From: Bacteroidota bacterium
GTDB taxonomy: Bacteria > Bacteroidota > Bacteroidia > UKL13-3
Length of the DNA stretch: 64,000 nt
Reading direction: 5' to 3'
NCBI GenBank assembly: GCA_027482225.1
Contig: JAIXWD010000006.1
Location: 62,001 to 126,000 of the forward strand
Of the stretch, positions 57,262-64,000 are shown in pieces. The position numbers and the translations under genes were made by a program. The notes beneath the pieces were generated by a model. It did not search any database. It worked only from the letters and a program-made list of their open reading frames with translations, and was not told where the DNA came from. How positions within the stretch are numbered: position 1 is the first letter of the stretch; each line of letters starts with the position of its first letter.

Positions 57262-60200
57262 TTATTTTAGAATTGATGAATTAATAAACACCGTGATTTG
57301 GACAATCTCACCAGTTCTACTGAAAATGTGCGAGCTTGTTTCTTTGTTTAAATAAAGGGATTCGTGCCTGCTTAAACGTCCATTTAGATGTTCAATTTCC
57401 ATGTAACTCTCAGTTGATAAACGATAAATGATTGGCACTTGACAAATGGTAAAACACAATGAACCGGGAACAGGTTTTGTTATTTTATGTTCATTATTTA
57501 CAGTTACATATCTGAATATCCTTTCTTCACTTGTAAACTCATCTTTAAGGAGTAAACACGGTTTAAAGTATAAAATTCCATCTGCTACAAAAACACCTAG
57601 CTCACCAAATCTACTTAGTATGTCTTCTTTTACTTGGCCGGTCATGCCGGGCTGTTGGGCGCCTTTATTACTTGGTGTGTGCGAGTATGGGTCGGTTGGG
57701 AATGCACCATATAATTTTGGAGATTTATGTACCCCAACACCTGCGTTTATTTCGTAATAGTGATCCAATAATTTACCTATTACCTCTTTCGACTCTCCTG
57801 CTTCAATAGCTTGTAGACATACCTCTTGAACTGCTAATTGCAATTTAGATACCATGTGCCAATAAATAGAACCAAGCCCTTCGTATCCATAAAAAGTACC
57901 CGAGCGCCCTGTAAATGATTTATGGTCGAACACATCCTCAAAAATAGCAAGCACTTGTTGTTGCTCTTTATCAAGTAGTGTAGCATATTTAGCAGTATCA
58001 AGTTTTAACAAGGCATCACTTAGATCCGCAGCATTTTTAAAATTACCATTAAAACGATAATCACCATTAATGTCTTGCTCAACAATTGATTTATCGCCTG
58101 CGGCAAGCATCATCTGCAACAACTCCGATTGTTGTACTGCTTGTTTTAGTAATTTATTTTTTGCTAAAAACTTCGGTAATGCCTTGTTGGGATAAAGTAA
58201 ATAACTGTATTGATCATGGCGGAAAAGTCTGCTATTTTTCATGCTATCCAACAATGCAAGACTATCTTCAGCACTTAAATAACCGGAACTCAACACAGCT
58301 ACTTGTCCTTCCAACATTTCGCTCAGGTAAGAAATAGTAACTTTTTTATCTCCATCTACACTCATCAAATTGTAGGCATGATACATGTTATCTACACGTT
58401 TATTTGCTTTGATAGTATGTTCAATAAATAATAAACTGACTTTAACAAATGCCTTTAGTCTGCGGTAGGAAATGGTTCGCTTTTCGCCCCAAAACGATTG
58501 CTTGTAAATATGTGTTCTGTAATCGCTGGCTGCTTCACCTAAACTATCTAATAGTTCTTTTCGCTTCTCATCGTTTATTTCACCATCAAATAAATGAGTA
58601 TTCTCTTCAAATGTGGCATGTACCTTTTTAAAGAATATGATTAACTCATTCGATAATTCAACGCGTTCCTCATTGGTTTGTTCAATCAATTTCTCAAAAA
58701 ATACTAAGAATCTTCGGAGGTAATAAAGCGTAACCATAGAAACCCCGTTTCCCACCAATGCATTATTCGCATCATTCCATTCCGGACGTTGGGTGTTCAT
58801 CCAAATTCCACCACCGGGAATAAAGTTTGAAAGTTTTGACAGGACTGTAGCAAGTATCTTTTCTATAAAATTTACCGTGTGAATTTTATCGTTTTGATTA
58901 AGTAAAAGAGTAGCATCAGCACCAATTATATCTCGTTTTGTACGGATTGCTGAATCCAACTTCTCATCAAACTCAATAGTATTTTTTGCATTCTTTAAAA
59001 TGTCTTGATATTTTTTAATTTTATATGGTACATTGGCATACACAAATAAGTCGTCATTAAACTGACTGCTTAGTTTACCCGGATAATACTTCTCGTTTAG
59101 CTCTAAAAGTTTAAGTAAATATATAATTTGGTGATCGCCCCAATATCCAATGTACGACCAAGGATTATCATGCTCTACGGTTTCCCAATCAAACCCACCT
59201 TTAGTAAGCCTGTATGGATTGTAGCCTTCAAATGTTGTTGCATTTAAAAACCGATGAATCATGCTGCGTGTAAAAGCAGGAAATGATATAGACAAAGCCT
59301 CCCAATTTTGAAAAATATCTCTCCAGTTGCCTTCATAATCTAAAACCTTAGAGTGGTCAACTGCACTTCTGGTATTAATTGAAAATTTATTCCAAGGTCT
59401 GCTAGGATCGCCATGTCTTCGGCTGAATTTTAGCGGTAGATATTCGGTACATAAACGATGAAAATTTTTATCATCAACCTGAGCAACTAATTTTTCCAAA
59501 TCAAAAACAGTGAATATTTCATTCAACCCGTCTAATAATGTTTTATGAGTTTCATAAACGTTTTTATTAGCAGCAGCGATGCAATTAATAAGGTCCCACT
59601 TTTCTATTTGATAGTTGTGATCAAAAATTCCACCACGCATGATGTTAAACAAGGTATTTGAAAAATGCCTGGTATCTCTGTAAACATCATTAGATAACTG
59701 AATACCATCAGCAGAGGCATTTAGTTCAATAAGTCGTTTTGATCCTAACTCAATATCTTGCTCTATTTGTTGTTGAAGATTAGGATTGGTTTTAATTTGA
59801 TGAATAAGTTCAACAACATTGGCCTGACTTTGATTCACATCAGCAACAATTAACCACTGCTTCTCGCTTTTGGGTGATATTATAATTTTTTGATTAATGA
59901 AATACGACCCTCTTTCAGCTTTCACATCTTCCTCTTGTTCGATATCCTTCCCATTTCTAAAAGCATTTAGTTGTAAAGATGATAATAGGTGTTTTGGATT
60001 TTCTAATCCAAGCGACCAAGCAACATTAGCTTTTAAAGCTTCACTTGGCTCTGCTCTATCAACAATAATAGCACTAAGTGCAAAAATACCTAATCCGGTT
60101 TCTGTGTCTAACTCGTTTCGTTTGTATGCATCAACCAGATTACTTGTAGCATTTTGCAAGTCGCTACCTACACCATCGGGCATAATATTTTGTATACCAT

Positions 60201-60714
60201 CAAGTATGCTTATCTGTAGTATTTGGTTTCCGATATTTTCGATGGTAGATTTTCTTGCAAATCCGTATACGTTACTTGTGTTCCATTCGTATCGGAATTT
60301 TAATGAAAAATCATGGTTGATTTCTTCGAAGATAATTTTGTTACCTATAGCGTTTTTATATAGGTTCCTTGAGATTTGATATAATCCTGATTGACGTTCC
60401 GAAAACGGTTCCCAAATATGTGTTTTATCTTGTTGGGTGATTTGAAATATTGATTTGGAACCGGTTATGTCGTATGACTCTGTAATTTTATCTGCAGTGT
60501 AATATGGAAATAATGCATACTCAGCGTTTTTCCTTCCTGCCGTAACTCCACCATTACTTGCTATAAACAACCAATGATTTGAATCACTAACTATACTCAT
60601 AAAAAACGAACGTATATCATCATGATTAGAAATACAGAAGAAATTCTCTCCCTTTATTTTTAATCTTTTTATTTGAACCTCAGTTTCTTGTTTACCTTGT
60701 TTTTGACTTGACAT
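57262..60714 (-). CDS. GH149-like beta-1,3-glucan phosphorylase
   Basis: A 1150-residue cytosolic protein (no signal peptide) of the GH94/GH149 phosphorylase type. The N-terminal beta-sandwich (about 1-330) contains DSNHWLFIASNGGVTAGR and FPYYTADKI. The (alpha/alpha)6 catalytic part contains KFSRRHGDPSRPWNKFSI and LDYEGNWRDIFQNWEAL, with the acidic residues of the expected catalytic Asp. GGGIWMNTQRPEWNDANNALVGNG follows. Length and motifs match GH149 enzymes, which phosphorolyse beta-1,3-oligoglucosides to glucose-1-phosphate. Catalytic assignment is by family resemblance. First gene of the four-gene operon. Confidence 0.78.
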   Translation of the reverse strand: MSSQKQGKQETEVQIKRLKIKGENFFCISNHDDIRSFFMSIVSDSNHWLFIASNGGVTAGRKNAEYALFPYYTADKITESYDITGSKSIFQITQQDKTHIWEPFSERQSGLYQISRNLYKNAIGNKIIFEEINHDFSLKFRYEWNTSNVYGFARKSTIENIGNQILQISILDGIQNIMPDGVGSDLQNATSNLVDAYKRNELDTETGLGIFALSAIIVDRAEPSEALKANVAWSLGLENPKHLLSSLQLNAFRNGKDIEQEEDVKAERGSYFINQKIIISPKSEKQWLIVADVNQSQANVVELIHQIKTNPNLQQQIEQDIELGSKRLIELNASADGIQLSNDVYRDTRHFSNTLFNIMRGGIFDHNYQIEKWDLINCIAAANKNVYETHKTLLDGLNEIFTVFDLEKLVAQVDDKNFHRLCTEYLPLKFSRRHGDPSRPWNKFSINTRSAVDHSKVLDYEGNWRDIFQNWEALSISFPAFTRSMIHRFLNATTFEGYNPYRLTKGGFDWETVEHDNPWSYIGYWGDHQIIYLLKLLELNEKYYPGKLSSQFNDDLFVYANVPYKIKKYQDILKNAKNTIEFDEKLDSAIRTKRDIIGADATLLLNQNDKIHTVNFIEKILATVLSKLSNFIPGGGIWMNTQRPEWNDANNALVGNGVSMVTLYYLRRFLVFFEKLIEQTNEERVELSNELIIFFKKVHATFEENTHLFDGEINDEKRKELLDSLGEAASDYRTHIYKQSFWGEKRTISYRRLKAFVKVSLLFIEHTIKANKRVDNMYHAYNLMSVDGDKKVTISYLSEMLEGQVAVLSSGYLSAEDSLALLDSMKNSRLFRHDQYSYLLYPNKALPKFLAKNKLLKQAVQQSELLQMMLAAGDKSIVEQDINGDYRFNGNFKNAADLSDALLKLDTAKYATLLDKEQQQVLAIFEDVFDHKSFTGRSGTFYGYEGLGSIYWHMVSKLQLAVQEVCLQAIEAGESKEVIGKLLDHYYEINAGVGVHKSPKLYGAFPTDPYSHTPSNKGAQQPGMTGQVKEDILSRFGELGVFVADGILYFKPCLLLKDEFTSEERIFRYVTVNNEHKITKPVPGSLCFTICQVPIIYRLSTESYMEIEHLNGRLSRHESLYLNKETSSHIFSRTGEIVQITVFINSSILK

Positions 60715-60741
60715 GATTTGCTAACTACTTCACCATTTATA

Positions 60742-60759
60742 TTGTGTTTAAAAACACAA
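60742..60759. promoter_or_regulatory. Palindrome upstream of the GH149 operon
   Basis: TTGTGTTT-AA-AAACACAA, a perfect 8-bp inverted repeat 28 bases upstream of the GH149 ATG. It could be an operator for the locus regulator. It is short and lacks a T run, so a terminator function is unlikely. Confidence 0.45.
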
Positions 60760-60812
60760 ATTCATTCAATAATATTGATTGTTATTTTCTCTAAGTATTT
60801 AAATCAAGTGAA

Positions 60813-61628
60813 TTAAAATTCCTTATAAACCCTAACGTAATCAATTGTCATGGCTCCTGGGAATGGAGTATTCTCGTTAGGCGGGCCAACAAAATTTCCT
60901 CCAACTGCTATATTTAGTAAGATAAAAAATGATTGATCAAAAACCCATTCACCGGATGCATCAGCCGGAGTAACTCTTTTATACAGGTAATTGTTTACAA
61001 AAAAATCAATTTTATCCTTGTTCCATTCAACTGCATAAGTGTAAAAATCGGCATCAAATCGGCCATTTTGTAATGCGTAAGTAGAACTTACGGCTTGTCC
61101 GCCAGAGTATCCAGGACCATGAATTGAACCATAAGTTATATTAGAGAATTTCCCTTTTTGCTCCATGATATCAATCTCACCACAAGTTGGCCAACCAATA
61201 GTTCTGATATTATTACCCAACATCCAAAATGCTGGCCAAATACCTGAACCAGTTGGTGTTTTGATTCGAGCTTCTATTTTACCATATTTTTGAGCGAACA
61301 AACCTTCCGTTTTTAATCGTGCAGAAGTGTATCTGCCCGCATTATCTTTTAATGCCCTTATTACTAAATTGCCTTTACCGTCTAACATTACATTTTGACG
61401 ATTGTTGGTATATGTTTGAAGTTCATTATTTCCCCATCCATTTTGTCCTGTACCAAGGTCGTATGTCCATTTCAAGGCGTTTGGTGCTGTTCCTGAATCA
61501 CCATCAAACTCATCACTCCAAATCAATTCAAATTTTCTTTCTTGTAAAGTTTGTATCGGCTCCACTTCACATCCTGAAAGTGCGACAAGTGTAGTACCTA
61601 AGTATATTGTTTTATTTAAAAAATTCAT
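60813..61628 (-). CDS. GH16-family laminarinase lipoprotein
   Basis: A 271-residue lipoprotein (LVALSGC, Cys20, followed by acidic residues typical of surface export) with a GH16 jelly roll. The catalytic EIDIME is intact: nucleophile Glu151, Asp153 and acid/base Glu156, in the laminarinase-type signature with the extra Met. WSDEFDGDSG, GSGIWPAFWML and AVEWNKDKIDFFVN also fit. Endo-cleavage of beta-1,3- or mixed-linked glucans is expected at the cell surface. It is downstream of the glycan-binding lipoprotein. Confidence 0.93.
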   Translation of the reverse strand: MNFLNKTIYLGTTLVALSGCEVEPIQTLQERKFELIWSDEFDGDSGTAPNALKWTYDLGTGQNGWGNNELQTYTNNRQNVMLDGKGNLVIRALKDNAGRYTSARLKTEGLFAQKYGKIEARIKTPTGSGIWPAFWMLGNNIRTIGWPTCGEIDIMEQKGKFSNITYGSIHGPGYSGGQAVSSTYALQNGRFDADFYTYAVEWNKDKIDFFVNNYLYKRVTPADASGEWVFDQSFFILLNIAVGGNFVGPPNENTPFPGAMTIDYVRVYKEF

Positions 61629-61663
61629 TACTTCAAATTTTAATAGTTGATGCTAAATGAAGA

Positions 61664-63073
61664 CTACTTGTAGAAATAAATATTATCAAGAATAAAGTTA
61701 GGCCCACCGGTAATAATAATTGCTCCTAAATTACCCTTTTGATTGAGAATAGCTCCATTCAGCGGAATTTCAAAAGATTTCCAAACTCCAACTTGAAAAC
61801 CACTCAGAGTGGTTCTTAAATCTTTATCATCACCCATCGGGTTACCGGTATTTACATCTGTTTCAATGGTTTTATTTCCCCCTATATCTCTTATTTGAAT
61901 ACCAATGGTGGTTGATGCATTTTCCACATAAGCATCTATATGAAGAAATCCTAAGGTTGATGCATCTATTGTGTTTCCGGTGAACATGATTCCTGTATAA
62001 TTATTATTACTGTATTGCGCTACCTTTCCTGTGCTTGTAGTGAGAATTTCTGCCAACGTAGTAGAACCTCCAAAGCCCGGGGTAAAATTACTTTCTGTAG
62101 CATTGGTATACGTATCACTAAAAATGGACTTCACATCAGCTTGTGGGCGAGTAGGGGTTGGTGCATTTACTAAATCTCCTTTGCAATCTATAGTTAATTT
62201 GCCTTTTGCCGCAACACCATTAACAGTAGCAGTAATATCTGTTATTCCAATTTCTAATACGGTTACCACGCCATTATCATCAACTTTTGCAATTTTAGGG
62301 TTAGAACTTGTAAATGTAAAATAATATGATGAGGAAAGTACTTTTACATCTTGTCCAGTAACCAAATTAAACGTATTACTTACGCCTGTTATGTTAATGG
62401 TTGAACCAATAAACGCCTTGACGGTGCTTGTTTTTCCATCAAAAATATTAGGAGATGGTGTACCTACATTACCTAGTTTTTCAAACTTTATTTCATCAAA
62501 CCAAAGTGCATAACCTAAACCATTGGTGCCCTGAGTTCCCGCTGCAAACCAGAACATGCCTCTTTCATTTGTTAGTTTAGAGGGATCAGGAATTGGGATA
62601 ATTATTTTAGTCCAATTGGTTCCTACATTCACATTTTGAATAGAAACCCTGTTTTTATCTCCAAGATAGTCGATTCCAAAACCCACATCGCCTAGTTTTA
62701 CCCCAGTAGATGCCTTTACATAAAAAGTTAGCGCATCATAACCTGTAAGATTCCTCCCTGCACCATCAATTCTAAAAATCGCCCCCGCATAAGTACCTGT
62801 TGGATCTGTATTATTGGGTACATCAATTCTTATGGAGGCATTACTTTCAAAACCTTCCTTTGTATCTACTGAAAATACATCCGGTTTTGCGTCTGCGAAC
62901 GGAAAATAAAAATTTGAGCCTAAACCGATAAAGTTATCCGTAAAAATTGCAGCTGTTTTTGCAAAAGTGGGTAATACGGCATCATCAGATAACTTTCTTT
63001 CGCATCCCAATTGAAGAATTAAAGTGGCAGATACGATAAATATAATCTTAGTTCTTTTACCTAGAGTATTCAT
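61664..63073 (-). CDS. Glycan-binding-type surface lipoprotein
   Basis: A 469-residue lipoprotein (LQLGC, Cys24, then ERK). N-terminal beta-sandwich (about 45-205), a BIG2-like Ig domain (about 220-300; ITATVNGVAAKGKLTI), and a C-terminal domain (about 305-469) that opens PTPTRPQADVKSIFSDTYTN and is homologous to the tandem domains of the T9SS protein at 49942. No catalytic residues. It probably binds glucan at the surface, as SusE/F-type or surface glycan-binding proteins do. It lies just upstream of the GH16 gene. Confidence 0.75.
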   Translation of the reverse strand: MNTLGKRTKIIFIVSATLILQLGCERKLSDDAVLPTFAKTAAIFTDNFIGLGSNFYFPFADAKPDVFSVDTKEGFESNASIRIDVPNNTDPTGTYAGAIFRIDGAGRNLTGYDALTFYVKASTGVKLGDVGFGIDYLGDKNRVSIQNVNVGTNWTKIIIPIPDPSKLTNERGMFWFAAGTQGTNGLGYALWFDEIKFEKLGNVGTPSPNIFDGKTSTVKAFIGSTINITGVSNTFNLVTGQDVKVLSSSYYFTFTSSNPKIAKVDDNGVVTVLEIGITDITATVNGVAAKGKLTIDCKGDLVNAPTPTRPQADVKSIFSDTYTNATESNFTPGFGGSTTLAEILTTSTGKVAQYSNNNYTGIMFTGNTIDASTLGFLHIDAYVENASTTIGIQIRDIGGNKTIETDVNTGNPMGDDKDLRTTLSGFQVGVWKSFEIPLNGAILNQKGNLGAIIITGGPNFILDNIYFYK

Positions 63074-63105
63074 ATTTTCTCTTATTAATATGGTATAGAA
63101 TGTCG

Positions 63106-64000
63106 TTAGTTGTTAATATTTATTTGGATATAAGTGCGTATTTCCCATTCGTTGCCGTTCGGGAATCCAATCGCATTAGGGTTTGGTACGTATTGTCCTA
63201 AACTATTCATTGATAAGATAGGAGAGTACCTATTAGAGTATCTGTTTAACGTACGATAGGTTCCTCTTATACCAATTTTACTTCCTGGCATCATAAACCA
63301 ATCAGGTTTACTTACTTCAAATGACCAATCCCCAATTAGCTGAAGTGGGAATGTTTGGTTAAAATCTCTGTGGTAATCAAATGGTCCCCAATCATCAATT
63401 TTTGCAATCGTCATTAGTTTCATTTTACGGTATATAGTTCTAACGTCAATTCCATATCTTTTGATTGTCCTGGTATCACTGCCATTTGCTTGCCCATTAC
63501 CAAAATATACATTACTAATAAAACCCAATTCGGAATTCACTTTAGAAACTATCCTTGCATTAAATTCCCATAAGTCTTGAGCAGGTGCAGAGCCAGGAAA
63601 CACAAATGTGGTACGGCCATTCCCAAGTATACCAATAGCGGCATCTTGTAAAGTTGGAAGATGACGATATACAAATCCAGTACTCATTGCAAACTTGGCA
63701 TCTTCCATCCTATCATTATCCCACTCATACATCCAAGTTGCAGGTGTAGGATCATAGCTAAGTAAAATTTCACCAGCCATTGTTTCTCTATTTCCTCTTA
63801 CAGAAAAAGGATCGTCTAGGATATTTCTTGGTCGAGCAGGCGCTACAAAATTAGGCCCAATTGGACCCACTAACGGTTTCTGATATAAGAAATTAGGTGC
63901 AACTTGTAACTTACCTATGTTATAGGTAAATCCAGTAAGCGCATTATACATATTTCCGCTTCCTACATCCTTTAGTATCCAACCTGTAAAGGTTTTGGTT
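63106..64000 (-). CDS. C-terminal part of a large outer-membrane/barrel protein, cut by right edge
   Basis: An open frame continuing past the right edge; the internal ATG at 63951 is not a start since the frame is open to base 64000. About 298 residues are visible, rich in aromatic alternating strands (WMYEWDNDRMEDAKFAMSTGFVYRHL, TIAKIDDWGPFDYHRDFNQT), ending IQININN. The composition fits the C-terminal strands of an outer-membrane barrel. It is the gene before the glycan-binding lipoprotein, so it probably belongs to the glucan locus; no specific family is assigned. Confidence 0.6.
   Translation of the reverse strand, partial: TKTFTGWILKDVGSGNMYNALTGFTYNIGKLQVAPNFLYQKPLVGPIGPNFVAPARPRNILDDPFSVRGNRETMAGEILLSYDPTPATWMYEWDNDRMEDAKFAMSTGFVYRHLPTLQDAAIGILGNGRTTFVFPGSAPAQDLWEFNARIVSKVNSELGFISNVYFGNGQANGSDTRTIKRYGIDVRTIYRKMKLMTIAKIDDWGPFDYHRDFNQTFPLQLIGDWSFEVSKPDWFMMPGSKIGIRGTYRTLNRYSNRYSPILSMNSLGQYVPNPNAIGFPNGNEWEIRTYIQININN

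Noticed and set aside
1-64000. CRISPR array, integrase, transposase or phage genes
   Set aside because: None seen: no regularly spaced repeats, no DDE or tyrosine recombinase motifs, no phage structural genes.

Overview
The window is chromosomal DNA of a low-GC, T9SS-bearing member of the Bacteroidota (Cytophaga/Flavobacteria/Chitinophaga-like rather than gut Bacteroides). The pointers are: many -7 elements matching TAnnTTTG and almost no Shine-Dalgarno sequences, a tmRNA whose tag reads GENNFAMAA, a type IX secretion C-terminal sorting domain, Omp28 and DUF6029-type envelope proteins, a Rho factor with a long disordered N-terminal insertion, and a polysaccharide utilisation locus. Family names are assigned by reading translations; no database search was possible.

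Layout. 1-10.2 kb: an edge-truncated LTA-synthase-like sulfatase, murB, purH, then the cell-shape operon mreB-mreC-mreD-mrdA-rodA. 10.2-16 kb: a SRPBCC/GyrI-like protein, a lytic transglycosylase, the leftward operon yicC-gmk-nadD, and dnaA. 16-22.8 kb: a 5'-nucleotidase split into two overlapping genes, a methylmalonyl-CoA-mutase-type large subunit, a small membrane protein and ftsK. 22.8-25.2 kb: a small accessory island with a GC-rich interspersed repeat, an outer-membrane protein, a 55-residue lipoprotein, an XRE regulator with a clear operator over the divergent promoter, and a HigBA-type toxin-antitoxin pair. 25.2-32.2 kb: peroxiredoxin, rho, pdhC, a stand-alone RluA accessory domain with a polyprenyl synthase, and thyA. 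32.5-48.2 kb: tmRNA, a DUF6029/Omp28/lipoprotein trio, lpdA, queA, a tRNA-binding protein, a WYL regulator, guaB, a helicase-nuclease, fumC and a LysE-type exporter. 48.3-49.9 kb: a radical SAM/SPASM protein, tRNA-Leu(CAA) and a second copy of the interspersed repeat.

49.9-64 kb is a beta-1,3-glucan (laminarin-like) utilisation locus, nearly all on the minus strand. It holds an outer-membrane barrel protein cut by the right edge, a glycan-binding lipoprotein, a GH16 laminarinase lipoprotein, then a tight operon of a GH149-like beta-1,3-glucan phosphorylase, a GH17 glucanase, a GH30 glucanase and a GPH-family sugar:cation symporter. These are followed by a T9SS-secreted protein with two tandem carbohydrate-binding-like repeats, and a divergently transcribed Nudix-type regulator whose Nudix box has lost its catalytic residues. 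The inferred logic is surface or periplasmic hydrolysis by GH16, GH17 and GH30, uptake of oligosaccharides by the symporter, and cytosolic phosphorolysis by the signal-less GH149 protein to glucose-1-phosphate.

The items most worth following are this phosphorolytic glucan operon, the XRE operator/promoter module at 24 kb, the RluA accessory domain without its catalytic domain, the split nucleotidase, and the disordered region of Rho.
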